Source of the DNA: Bacillus sp. UNC41MFS5 | Lineage (GTDB): Bacteria; Bacillota; Bacilli; Bacillales_B; DSM-18226 | NCBI RefSeq assembly: GCF_000686805.1 | Contig: NZ_JMLP01000019.1 | Coordinates: 40,024-104,023 of the forward strand | Direction of reading: 5' to 3' | Length of the DNA stretch: 64,000 nucleotides | In this document: one piece after another, positions 26,906 to 35,133 of the stretch | Layout: every line of letters begins with the position of its first letter | Numbering within the stretch: the stretch's first letter is position 1 | The notes under the pieces: model-generated | Database searches by the model: none | What the model was told of the DNA's origin: nothing | What the model saw: the letters and a program-made list of their open reading frames with translations, nothing else | Translations under genes and position numbers: made by a program

Positions 26906-28477
26906 CTAACTATGCAAACTCCCCTTTAACCACGGACGATATCGATAGGGGCCAATTGGAATTTGGATTAGACTCGTTTTTCCTTGTGGACCCATCTTGT
27001 AAATCTGATCACTCAAGTTTGCATCAAACCCGAGGAGTGGGTGCCCCCCCATTCCGAGGGCTGACGCCGTTAACAGTAATCGTTGCACGAGCATACCAGC
27101 TTCCATTTGTTGAATGCGGTATCCTCTATATCCCAGTGCCGTTCTGAATGATTCCCTGTCCCCTGCCACATGTAGACAGAGCGGTACTTGTAGCAAGTTT
27201 ACGTTATCTAGCGACATTCCAGATTGCAACTGGAGTCGATAATCTCCTAGATGTACCTTTCGTAACTCATGAGCAGTGCTGTCATAATAATAGGCTCCAT
27301 TTAGAATACCTTCAACGTTATACATACAGCCATACAATGAAACACGAGGCTCGTTCTTCCAAGCTGTTCCATCCAAATCATTTCGATATGAGAAGGCTGC
27401 GGTCGATTCCTGCAATAGTGTGGTCAGTTGAAGTTTACTCACCCTACCCAATACAAAATCCATATCTGGCGAAAATCGCTCTCGACAGACAGACCGCAGA
27501 TCATAAGATAACCGGTTCATGTGAGACAGAGCTTCCGCTTCTACGTCCGAATCCAAACTCTCTTTTGCCTCAATCAGCCGAAACGCTTGCGTTGAATCCA
27601 GCATGGACGCTTCATTCAACTTGGTTACCATCGGATACTCCTTGATTCTCTGTGACCGGACATAATGATACGGCTGAATCGCAGTTAACTCTTGACACAA
27701 TTCGGCCGCAGAGACGTCAATTTTACTCCCGTTAGTAGACCATCGGGTTGGTTCTACGGAAAGCGGAATAACTGCATAAACACTCTCCTCTTGTTCGGAA
27801 AGACCAACAAGATGGTTAATAGCCCGATCAAGAAACTGGAAATAAACCCCCGTAGCAAAACCAAAACGTTTCGCTACTTCCAGTAGCTGTCCTATGACCA
27901 CGCCGGCATCCAACCCTTGCAGACGATAAGAAAAGTTATTGTATTTAAAGAAATTTTTCCAAAACATAGTCGACACAAATACGGTACCAAAGCAGGCAGA
28001 CACATCACAACGATTACCCAGAGAGCGGCCTATATATGAATCAAAATCCCCTTCTCGTAACAATACCAAACGATGATGGGCCACATCATAATGGTACATC
28101 CCAACTGGCAAATCCTCTATCTTAAGATAAACATATAATTCGTTTGGATATAATGCCCCGCCGGAAGGAGCGAACCGTCGATATGATTGTACTAGGCTCG
28201 CCGTTTTAGCTGTGGAATCCATGGGAAGGCCTGACTGGCTAACTTGAGTAAGTCCATATACATACCAAAGAAAATGACCAATTTTGCTAAGATTTGGCTT
28301 AGCGGGTGATTCTTGTCCCTCGAGTGACAGCGGTACTTCTAGAGAAAATGGTACTTCTGGCAAGCCGCGATAAAGCTTATAAGGAAGTGGAGCATCTTCC
28401 CAATCCACTTCCCAATTTGGTACGCTTGCCTTATCAATGTCAAAATGTAGATTGAGCAAAAACTCCTCTAGACTCAT
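26906..28477 (-). CDS. SagB-type TOMM dehydrogenase
   Basis: A 523-residue protein made of two nitroreductase-like halves (about 40-250 and 300-515). The first has SYRRFAPSGGALYPNELYVY and GLDAGVVIGQLLEVAKRFG, the second LLQESTAAFSYRNDL and MLVQRLLLTASALGMGGHP. SagB-type enzymes use FMN to oxidise azolines made by the YcaO enzyme into thiazoles and oxazoles. ATG has AGGAGG 9 bp upstream (a second AAGGAGG abuts it). It is last in the cluster, 23 bp after the YcaO gene. The duplicated fold is typical of the heterocycloanthracin-type dehydrogenases I know of; whether both halves bind FMN is unclear. Confidence 0.88.
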   Translation of the reverse strand: MSLEEFLLNLHFDIDKASVPNWEVDWEDAPLPYKLYRGLPEVPFSLEVPLSLEGQESPAKPNLSKIGHFLWYVYGLTQVSQSGLPMDSTAKTASLVQSYRRFAPSGGALYPNELYVYLKIEDLPVGMYHYDVAHHRLVLLREGDFDSYIGRSLGNRCDVSACFGTVFVSTMFWKNFFKYNNFSYRLQGLDAGVVIGQLLEVAKRFGFATGVYFQFLDRAINHLVGLSEQEESVYAVIPLSVEPTRWSTNGSKIDVSAAELCQELTAIQPYHYVRSQRIKEYPMVTKLNEASMLDSTQAFRLIEAKESLDSDVEAEALSHMNRLSYDLRSVCRERFSPDMDFVLGRVSKLQLTTLLQESTAAFSYRNDLDGTAWKNEPRVSLYGCMYNVEGILNGAYYYDSTAHELRKVHLGDYRLQLQSGMSLDNVNLLQVPLCLHVAGDRESFRTALGYRGYRIQQMEAGMLVQRLLLTASALGMGGHPLLGFDANLSDQIYKMGPQGKTSLIQIPIGPYRYRPWLKGSLHS

Positions 28478-28500
28478 CCTCCTTACCTCCTAGTCGCCGC

Positions 28501-30450
28501 TTATGGAAACGGATGCGGATATGGGTTTAGTTGTTCAAGTGTCAACGGTTGTTTTGAATATCCGAGTTCCATCGGTACCCGAAGTACCCGCTCTAGCCCA
28601 GTTACGCGAGTAAGATGTTGTCCGAATGTCATCGGCAACATCCCCGGAATCAGCACCTTCACGCAAAAAAGCCCATTCCGCTTCAATTCTGGTGCCGTCT
28701 GGTCTACTACAATCACATCAAGATTTAATTGACGAAAAACTTGAAGAATGTCCTGAAGATCGTTAGTAAGGTCAGTATGTTTTGGCTTCCACTTGAATTC
28801 CTCTGCAAATGTTCGCAATGGACGAGTATCTTGAAGTAAGAAATCCAAACGTTCTTCCGCTTGCGGCAAGCCGTACAGCATGCCATGATCATCCATCTGC
28901 TTCACCAGAGATGAATCTTGCATCATTCGGCTATACTCTTCTTGGTTCGACTCCAATTTCTCATCTAGCGTCAGCATCATGCCAGCCAATTCATGAACCG
29001 CACTTTTTACCGCCCGTACCGGGTCGAGATGTGCGCCAGCAGCACAAATAAGATTCAATCCCTTTTCTTTCCTGTTTTTTGCAATCGCACAAATACTCGG
29101 AATTCCGTGTTCCATCGTCGAGTTATACAAATACAGATCATATCCTGCGACCACCCGCATTCGGTCAATCATTAACTGCAATTCTTGGTCATCAGCTGAG
29201 GATGGGTCAAGACGCGGCAAGTTCAGCTGCGCGTACCAAGTCATCAGAAATGAATCACGCTCCACCACTTCCATAATTCCGTAAAAAATAGCCTCCTCCA
29301 AACTTCCGCCTAACGCGCAGCCGTTGGAAGTTTCATAGACAAATCCACGCTGCCCGCAGCCCAAGCTGTAATAGGCAAGCAGTTCAGGCACAAGTATCGG
29401 ACGCTCTTCCAAAAACGAATAACCCCATACCCAATTCATTGGTTTTTCAGGATTAAACGGTTGAAAAGGAAAACCATGCTGCTCATATTGTTCCTTTGCG
29501 TGTACACCCACTTTAATAGGATTAAGTGCCTTATTCTTCAAATTGTGGAAACTATCAAAGACAACTGTACGTTTCCCGCGTGGCTCTAGACCGCAGTACC
29601 GCTCCAATCCTTCTAAAATGGCAGTCAACTCACTTACTTCATATGAATTTGTCCTGCCTGCTGTTCCCTCATCCCCCTCGAACAAAGGCAGATTAACACT
29701 GACATCGGCAAATGGCCGCACCAAGTCAACCATTTTACCATTCAAAAGGCCTGTTCGTTGGTCTAGATAATCTATAGCTAAAACTTTACTTAGTTCTTCC
29801 AACGAACGGGAGCGGTAACTGTCGGGACTGACCTTCGGACTTGGCTGCAATGAGATTCGAGCAGAGTTTTCCGAATCGTCGGGTAATTGGCTGCAAACTG
29901 GACACAACGGGTCAGGGAGAAAGGAATGCCATGAACTCTTTAATGTTTTCAAATTGATTAAACATACCTGGTCTTCCGTAAGAGGATGTTCACCCCGCAA
30001 AATTCGCTGTACCTCTGCACTGAACTGGTGTGCCAGCTGTCGAAGTCCTGTAAATGATGCCCACCCTTCAGGCTGCATACCTCTGTACTCCTTTAGTTTC
30101 TGCTGTATCCCCCACACTTCTGTACGGTCACGACCAGCCATGAGGCGTCTCATGTCTGCACATTGAGAACATCCCGATGATCCTTGTCGAACTAGTGGAC
30201 CCACCACTCCCTCTCCAAATGAAACGAAGCCACGCAGCCAAGGAGTGCCTGTTCGTCGAAACATCTCTTCTGCCTTTTGATGAACAGAAGGATTCCAGAC
30301 ATCGTGGAGAACCAGAGCCAAATCAGTTTGTTTCGGTACAACCGCCTCGAATTCGGTTTGGCGAACTACATGGTAATGGGCGAAAAGTTCTTCACACACA
30401 CTGTCTGCCACCACCCCTTTTCCTATAACCAAAACGACAGCAGCGCTCAC
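28501..30450 (-). CDS. TOMM cyclodehydratase, YcaO domain with N-terminal partner region
   Basis: A 649-residue protein. The N-terminal 200 residues are an E1/partner-like region with two CxxC pairs (GCSQCADMRR and LCPVCSQLP) likely to bind zinc. Residues about 235-649 are the YcaO domain with SNGCALGGSLEEAIFYG and EVVERDSFLMTWY, part of the ATP site. The C-terminus PYPHPFP carries the PxPxP end typical of azoline-forming YcaO enzymes. It activates amide backbones with ATP so that Cys and Ser side chains of the precursor cyclise. Start is GTG with GAGAGGAGG 7 bp upstream, overlapping the previous stop by 4 bp (GTGA), so translation is probably coupled. Confidence 0.93.
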   Translation of the reverse strand: MSAAVVLVIGKGVVADSVCEELFAHYHVVRQTEFEAVVPKQTDLALVLHDVWNPSVHQKAEEMFRRTGTPWLRGFVSFGEGVVGPLVRQGSSGCSQCADMRRLMAGRDRTEVWGIQQKLKEYRGMQPEGWASFTGLRQLAHQFSAEVQRILRGEHPLTEDQVCLINLKTLKSSWHSFLPDPLCPVCSQLPDDSENSARISLQPSPKVSPDSYRSRSLEELSKVLAIDYLDQRTGLLNGKMVDLVRPFADVSVNLPLFEGDEGTAGRTNSYEVSELTAILEGLERYCGLEPRGKRTVVFDSFHNLKNKALNPIKVGVHAKEQYEQHGFPFQPFNPEKPMNWVWGYSFLEERPILVPELLAYYSLGCGQRGFVYETSNGCALGGSLEEAIFYGIMEVVERDSFLMTWYAQLNLPRLDPSSADDQELQLMIDRMRVVAGYDLYLYNSTMEHGIPSICAIAKNRKEKGLNLICAAGAHLDPVRAVKSAVHELAGMMLTLDEKLESNQEEYSRMMQDSSLVKQMDDHGMLYGLPQAEERLDFLLQDTRPLRTFAEEFKWKPKHTDLTNDLQDILQVFRQLNLDVIVVDQTAPELKRNGLFCVKVLIPGMLPMTFGQHLTRVTGLERVLRVPMELGYSKQPLTLEQLNPYPHPFP

Positions 30451-32411
30451 CTAAATTCCTCCTCTCGAAGCAACACACCGAACACCCCAGCCAAACCTTC
30501 TTTTAAAAATGGTTCAATTTCTTGTTCAAACACCGAAAGCCGCTTATGATTTCGTTTCAAAACTTCTATAGCGGACTGGAAGTTCTCGGATTGTATCCTC
30601 TCTTTACAAGCAGGGATTACAAGGCTTTGCGACACCTCCTCTTCCAGACGCAAGGACGATACATCCATTGCTTCCACTTGGAAGCTGTTTTCCGGGTTTT
30701 GTACTTTACTAAGAGCTTGTTGTAACGCATTTCGTAACGCCATTGTTATATTCAAATCTACGCTGCGAAACCATCCGTCACTCGTACTGACCCATACCAC
30801 AGGGAAACCGGACACTTCCTCTCCTAACCCAATAATCGGTGCCCCATGAATCGTAGATAGCGCCTGCAAATAAAACCGGCAACGTTCATCTTCAACAGCA
30901 CTCAACTGTACCCGCGAGATAGATAGCATCTGATCACGCTGTTGAATGTTCAATTCTTTGTCCAAACACTTTTGTAACCCACGGCAAACACCTTCCGCAA
31001 ACGTTTCCCCTGCACCAACTCCTACAAATTCCTCCAATTCTAGTATTCTACCCTCTACTTCCTGATGTGGAAGTATATTTGTAACGTACAAGTCGATCAT
31101 TCGTGAAACATATGCTTCAATCCCAGCCAGACCGGCTTCCCTTCGTGCCTCTTCATGTGTCAGACCTGAACAGACAATATCACTTAACAGCTCGGCCGGT
31201 CCCTCCGACAACGGGTCGACTGCCTGAACACGACACTGAGCTAACGGAAGCTGCTTTAATTCCTCCTCCCCCCAAATATGAAAAATCCCCGACTCCTTTG
31301 ATGTCAACTGGTAGAAGTAAAGAAGCAATTCACTCTGCTCACGAGTGCTTAATCCCTGTCCAAGCCGGCTTTCGAAATCTTCAACCCATTTAGTCGATAT
31401 TCGCCCAGTCACATGAGGATGAGGTAAAAAGGAATGCCAGTTTCCTTCTAACGTATCTAGATCAAGCAGGAAGAATTGATTCTTCTGTTCTAGTTCGGTT
31501 ACTCCTGTAACCTCTTTAAACAATTCAAATACAATCACATTGGCCAACATGGCTCCGGCTGTCGAAGAGTATGCAGAAAATTGTTGATCTTTGAATAGCA
31601 CAGATTGGTGCAAGCGGCGCCAAGCAGACTCCCAGCATGCCTCAGAGTCTGGTTTTACTAACGGACCTGCAATACCCACCTGTTGTATGCAAATAGCAGG
31701 GAGTAACATCTTCTTTTCTTCCCTACAAACCGTATGAAGAAGTCGCAGTTCCTCTAGATTGCCTTCCTGTGACACATACAAAATCGAATCAAACGGCTGC
31801 ACACTCTCCCGCCAAAAACTTACCCTATCTTCCTTTAATTTGACCTCTTCTACCTCCACCTCAGGGTCTGATTTATGGGCATGTGCCACTAGTTCCAACA
31901 ACCGCCGTCTATTAGTCGGTACCGTGTCGGTGATTAGCAGTTTGAACTTGGGTAATCCGGATTCAATCAACGAAGAAACCAATGAAACAAAAAAAGGACC
32001 AGAGCCAACTGCCAACACTTTGGCCTGACGATAGGTTTGAAAACGATACGCCCCCGAATTAACAAAACTATCCACAAATTCTATTTGTGAAGCATGCCTT
32101 TTAAGAACCTGATCTTCCAATTGATGCGGATAGTCTTGACTTACATCTCGGACAAACCCATTTCGATACAGCACTTCTGCAATTTCATACACTCGATCAC
32201 GGTATGGACCAGGTAATCCTTCTGTTAAATTACCCAACGTATACTCCCCGTTGAACATTGGGATCAGCTTTTCAACCCACTGCTCAATCGTACTGCCTTC
32301 CATACGGAACGAGCTAATATTGTTGCGAAAATACACACCTCTGTTTGAATCGGGGATAAAAAACATGTCCCTTTTCACTTTCAGACGCATAGAAGGGTTC
32401 AAACTTGTCAT
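30447..32411 (-). CDS. ThiF-like thiazole-bacteriocin maturation protein
   Basis: A 654-residue protein. The N-terminus (RLKVKRDMFFIPDSNRGVYF, then SSFRMEGSTIEQWVEKLIPM) resembles the winged-helix leader-binding part of TOMM partner proteins. Residues about 120-330 hold a ThiF/E1-like Rossmann segment (KVLAVGSGPFFVSLVSSLIE). The remainder is family-specific. It matches the putative thiazole-containing bacteriocin maturation proteins found with heterocycloanthracin clusters. It probably binds the leader peptide and presents it to the YcaO enzyme. ATG at 32411 has AAGGAGGAG 4 bp upstream; 14 extra residues upstream are unsupported. A 175-bp gap with a hairpin separates it from the precursor gene. 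Confidence 0.88.
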   Translation of the reverse strand: MTSLNPSMRLKVKRDMFFIPDSNRGVYFRNNISSFRMEGSTIEQWVEKLIPMFNGEYTLGNLTEGLPGPYRDRVYEIAEVLYRNGFVRDVSQDYPHQLEDQVLKRHASQIEFVDSFVNSGAYRFQTYRQAKVLAVGSGPFFVSLVSSLIESGLPKFKLLITDTVPTNRRRLLELVAHAHKSDPEVEVEEVKLKEDRVSFWRESVQPFDSILYVSQEGNLEELRLLHTVCREEKKMLLPAICIQQVGIAGPLVKPDSEACWESAWRRLHQSVLFKDQQFSAYSSTAGAMLANVIVFELFKEVTGVTELEQKNQFFLLDLDTLEGNWHSFLPHPHVTGRISTKWVEDFESRLGQGLSTREQSELLLYFYQLTSKESGIFHIWGEEELKQLPLAQCRVQAVDPLSEGPAELLSDIVCSGLTHEEARREAGLAGIEAYVSRMIDLYVTNILPHQEVEGRILELEEFVGVGAGETFAEGVCRGLQKCLDKELNIQQRDQMLSISRVQLSAVEDERCRFYLQALSTIHGAPIIGLGEEVSGFPVVWVSTSDGWFRSVDLNITMALRNALQQALSKVQNPENSFQVEAMDVSSLRLEEEVSQSLVIPACKERIQSENFQSAIEVLKRNHKRLSVFEQEIEPFLKEGLAGVFGVLLREEEFR

Positions 32412-32506
32412 TTCGCTCCTCCTTAGCCTTAGCTTTACTCCATTCTGTAACAAAACTTCACTATTATTCTATGTACAGCAATTTGTCCCTTATGTCTAAG
32501 CTAAGA

Positions 32507-32550
32507 GAGAAGAGCCCCTACAAAAACACATGCAGGGACGGTCTCTTCTC
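32507..32550 (-). terminator. Hairpin between precursor and enzyme genes, likely attenuator
   Basis: GAGAAGAG pairs with CTCTTCTC, with an inner CCCT/AGGG pairing. There is no long T-run on the minus strand, so partial termination or 3'-end protection of a short precursor mRNA is more likely than a full stop. Confidence 0.5.
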
Positions 32551-32586
32551 CTTAACAATCAGTTTTACATTAGAAAAATCGATCGA

Positions 32587-32907
32587 TTAACCTCCGCATC
32601 GATGGCCGCCACAATGAGAGCAATGAGCGCAACTAGAACACCTAAAGCAACTAAAGCAACTAGAGCAACGGAAACAACTAGAGCAGTTAAAACAGCTAGA
32701 GCAACTAAAGCAACTAAAACAACTAAAACAGCGTCCAATACCACCTATACCACCAATTCCGCCAATTCCGCCAATTCCACCGATTCCGCCAAAACCACCA
32801 ATTCGAGACTGATCAAGATAGTATTGGTTTGGATCAAAAGGAACGGCCTGGCTCACTTGAAAGTCTCCAACATTCAACATTTGGAGTTCATTTTGTAAAG
32901 GATTCAT
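32587..32907 (-). CDS. Heterocycloanthracin/sonorensin-type TOMM precursor peptide
   Basis: A 106-residue precursor. The leader (about 1-38) starts MNPLQNELQMLNVGDFQVSQ. A glycine-rich linker follows: GGF then six GGI triplets and GR. The core is a CXX repeat, with 13 Cys at every third position (CFS, CSS, CFN, CFR, CAH, CSH units), ending CGGHRCGG: 15 Cys in all and about 13 Ser. This is the layout of the heterocycloanthracin/sonorensin family, whose Cys and Ser can become thiazoles and oxazoles. ATG at 32907 has ATGGAGGT 4 bp upstream; an upstream frame extension of 18 residues has no ribosome site. It is the first gene of the minus-strand cluster. Confidence 0.93.
   Translation of the reverse strand: MNPLQNELQMLNVGDFQVSQAVPFDPNQYYLDQSRIGGFGGIGGIGGIGGIGGIGGIGRCFSCFSCFSCSSCFNCSSCFRCSSCFSCFRCSSCAHCSHCGGHRCGG
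32600..32799. repeat. 9-nt period tandem repeats inside the precursor gene
   Basis: Two adjoining 9-nt repeat tracts encode (GGI)n and (CXX)n. Codon wobble positions vary among units, which suggests selection on the peptide and not only recent slippage. Confidence 0.85.
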
Positions 32908-33153
32908 TTCATACCTCCATCTATTTAAAATAAAAATTTGTGTTAGTACATAAAACTTCAAGTACTCTCTTCACCAAAATATGACCTTTGGATGGGTATT
33001 GCTACTGATTCAAAAGCCTATTTTATTGGGACATTCCTAATACTTTGCCTAAAATGTTGATTAAACTTAAGGATTAGAGGGGCTTAGAGGGTGGGATTAA
33101 ACCTGTTGTCAGAAGTTCTACCACACAAAATGGCCCATATTGCATCAAACAGA

Positions 33154-33181
33154 GCATTTTTTAAGAGCTAGTTTCATACAT
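33154..33181 (+). promoter_or_regulatory. Possible sigma-E promoter of HPr-like gene
   Basis: GCATTTT and CATACATA are 14 bp apart, close to the sigma-E pattern (KCATATT, 13-15 bp, CATACAAT) of the sporulating mother cell. It lies 55 bp before the HPr-like ATG. Matched by eye only. Confidence 0.4.
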
Positions 33182-33235
33182 AAGAGAAGTGCATTATTTA
33201 GAAAATCTACCAAAGCACACCCAGGGAGGTAAATT

Positions 33236-33493
33236 ATGATCCAACAAACTGTAACAATCAACAGAAATGCAGGTTTATATGCTCAGCCGGTCAATCAATT
33301 AGTTCAACATGCTTCTCGATTTAATGCAGATATCTTTCTAACGTATAAAGGACGAAAGGTGAATGTAAAATCGGTCCTCGGCTTGTTATCGTTAGCGATT
33401 CCTAAACAGGCAGAAATTATCTTAGAAGTTTCCGGGGACGATGAAATAGAAGCACTTAGAGAGGTAATGCATACGTTGGAAATGCTAGAGTAG
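33236..33493 (+). CDS. HPr/Crh-like protein lacking the active-site His15
   Basis: An 85-residue HPr-fold protein that aligns without gaps to Bacillus HPr over its first 46 residues. The catalytic loop GIHARP of HPr is GLYAQP here: Tyr15 replaces phosphorylatable His15 and Gln17 replaces Arg17. The regulatory Ser46 region is kept (VNVKSVLGLLSL). This is the same logic as Crh, which has Gln15 and keeps Ser46 and acts only in CcpA-dependent regulation. It therefore should not carry PTS phosphate but could be a target of HPr kinase. GGGAGG lies 7 bp before the ATG. It is divergent from the TOMM precursor gene, with 328 bp between starts, and has no PTS or yvcJKL neighbours, so it is not the usual crh locus. 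Confidence 0.88.
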   Translation: MIQQTVTINRNAGLYAQPVNQLVQHASRFNADIFLTYKGRKVNVKSVLGLLSLAIPKQAEIILEVSGDDEIEALREVMHTLEMLE

Positions 33494-33510
33494 AAATATC
33501 TGAATAAAAA

Positions 33511-33547
33511 AAGAGGAGGCTGAATCCAATTTGGGTTCCAGCCTCTT
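33511..33547 (-). terminator. Terminator between converging HPr-like and YoaK-type genes
   Basis: GAGGCTG pairs with CAGCCTC, extended by GAATCC/GGGTTC with a one-base bulge. On the minus strand it reads into a run of seven Ts, so it chiefly serves the YoaK-type gene. Confidence 0.8.
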
Positions 33548-33555
33548 CCAACCAT

Positions 33556-34251
33556 CTATTTAAATGTTAAAGACTTGCTTACATATCCCCGGTCACGATG
33601 ATACAAAATAAGTGCAATCACTAAGATACCCGAGGCGATCCAGATTGACGTGTTCCCAAAGTAGGTGGTGGAAAATGTCCCCGTCAATGCGCCAAATAAA
33701 AATGAAAGAATAATTACAAAAAATTCTTTGAACTGTTTTTTAGCCTCATCATTATGTTCTTTTAAAGCCAAATAAGCCGCTTGTGTGGCCGTCCGAAGAT
33801 TCCCAGTTGTCATTGTTGAATTGTAGGCCCACTTATCAAGTTTATTAAACGTACTAATTTGTAAAGACGATACAAATGCAATACATACGGTCACCACGAT
33901 ATTCGGTACATTGCTTGGCAATAGACCTACAATTATTAAAACCAGGCATTCTAAGATAAGAATAGACCTTCTATAACTATGCAAGACTTGTCTTACCCGA
34001 GGAATTTTAACGATTTCTGAGACCAAAACACCTAAAACAAATGCCAGAATGGGTGGGATAAAAAGCATTGTTCCTTGCCATTCCCTGTTTGCTGCTTTTA
34101 CAGCGAGTAAAACCAAATTTCCTGTTTGGGCATTAGCAAATACACCGTCCCTGCTGATAAATGTATAAGCATCTAAAAAACCTCCTACTACCGCTAACAA
34201 CATACCTAAATAAAATGAGTTGGACGCTAACGAAGGGATTTTATCTTTCAT
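33556..34251 (-). CDS. YoaK family (DUF1275) membrane protein
   Basis: A 231-residue protein with about six membrane segments. The opening LGMLLAVVGGFLDAYTFISR and FANAQTGNLVLLAVKAANRE, and TTGNLRTATQAAY later, are the DUF1275 signature. The function of the family is unknown; a transport role is often proposed. The gene is transcribed alone, convergent with the HPr-like gene. Start ATG is preceded by AAGGAGAAC about 8 bp upstream. Confidence 0.88.
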   Translation of the reverse strand: MKDKIPSLASNSFYLGMLLAVVGGFLDAYTFISRDGVFANAQTGNLVLLAVKAANREWQGTMLFIPPILAFVLGVLVSEIVKIPRVRQVLHSYRRSILILECLVLIIVGLLPSNVPNIVVTVCIAFVSSLQISTFNKLDKWAYNSTMTTGNLRTATQAAYLALKEHNDEAKKQFKEFFVIILSFLFGALTGTFSTTYFGNTSIWIASGILVIALILYHRDRGYVSKSLTFK

Positions 34252-34458
34252 TGGTTGTATGTTCTCCTTGTTCCGTTTTGTTGCTTACAAAAGTATTTCC
34301 TAAGTCCTTATTTTCTTAAAATATCATGAATTTTAGCGAAAAAGTTACCTCATTTTTGACAATAAAAGAAAATTATCTATAAAACACGGGAATTTGAAGT
34401 TAAATTTTTATGATTTTCCAATTCTATAGTTAGAGTTTTTGAAGGTTTTAGATTTACT

Positions 34459-34651
34459 GGGCGAATATTTGCATTTTATGGGCGAATTCTTAAATTCAAT
34501 GGGCGAATTATCGCATTCATTGAGCGAATTGTGAAATCTCTCAGGGAGTCCTAGTTCTATCAGCGAATTTGTTAGTTCTATCAGCGAATCCCATAGTCCT
34601 ATCGGCGAATTCTCATGTCCAATCAGCGAATTTCCCAACTCAATCAGCGAA
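34459..34651. repeat. 21-bp tandem repeat array
   Basis: About nine units, mostly 21 bp long, begin with (G/A)GCGAAT on the plus strand, with one irregular unit near 34540. The sequence between the shared 8-bp starts varies. The minus strand stays open through it and would encode NSLIELG-type heptads (34408-34695), but with no ribosome site I treat it as a repeat, not a gene. It lies between the YoaK-type gene promoter and a small gene. Confidence 0.85.
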
Positions 34652-34723
34652 TCAGCTATTAAGAGATATTCCACCAAAAATGGGACCAACCTCATTAGTT
34701 AGCCCCTAGTTTCGCAACCAATA

Positions 34724-35029
34724 TTATTGATTATTCTTCATCCAATCAATCAATTCTGCGATAGCATCTTCAAAATCAACAGCTGCCGTCCCGTCTTCTG
34801 GAATTTCCTCCATCCCCTGTTCAAATTCATTCAGCCTGACAATCAGTTCCTCTAGACTCGCATCTGTCTTTTGTTTCTTTGATTGATATTTTTTGGCTTT
34901 ATTTAAAAGGTCGGTAAACTGTTCCTCTTCACCAATTTCATCCACCAAGCTCCAAACCTCTTGTAAAACAGCCTCTAGTTTTTGTACGGAATCGTGCAGC
35001 TTTTGTAATTTCTCGATTGAGTTTCCCAT
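34724..35029 (-). CDS. Small acidic coiled-coil hypothetical protein
   Basis: A 101-residue acidic protein, mostly helical: residues about 5-30 (LQKLHDSVQKLEAVLQEVW) and 55-75 have heptad spacing, and the end is FEDAIAELIDWMKNNQ. No membrane segment, cysteine or known motif is seen. ATG has AAGGAAG about 9 bp upstream. I do not recognise the family. It lies between a tandem repeat array and a small zinc-ribbon gene on the same strand, 103 bp apart, so joint transcription is possible up to the terminator between them. Confidence 0.75.
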   Translation of the reverse strand: MGNSIEKLQKLHDSVQKLEAVLQEVWSLVDEIGEEEQFTDLLNKAKKYQSKKQKTDASLEELIVRLNEFEQGMEEIPEDGTAAVDFEDAIAELIDWMKNNQ

Positions 35030-35110
35030 TCTAGTACTTCCTTTCTATCTAAAAATGCACTCCATTCTATTATTTTCAAAAAATTCGTTTAGGAACCACA
35101 AATATACCAT

Positions 35111-35133
35111 AAAAAAAACGCCTAAAGGCGTTT
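35111..35133 (-). terminator. Terminator of zinc-ribbon gene
   Basis: AAACGCC-TAAA-GGCGTTT overlaps the gene's stop codon and on the minus strand runs into at least eight Ts. Confidence 0.88.

Noticed and set aside
26956..30549. Several plus-strand frames opposite the SagB, YcaO and ThiF-like genes
   Set aside because: Antisense to well-supported genes, without ribosome sites or recognisable motifs.
32600..32799. CRISPR-like array, because of short regular repeats
   Set aside because: Period is only 9 bp and it is coding; no spacers and no cas genes.
32530..32898. Plus-strand Thr/Ala-rich frame across the precursor gene
   Set aside because: It is the mirror of the CXX repeat on the other strand; no ribosome site.
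34408..34695. 95-residue minus-strand frame with NSLIELG repeats as a gene
   Set aside because: It coincides with the 21-bp tandem array and has no ribosome site before its first start codon; the open frame follows from the repeat length.
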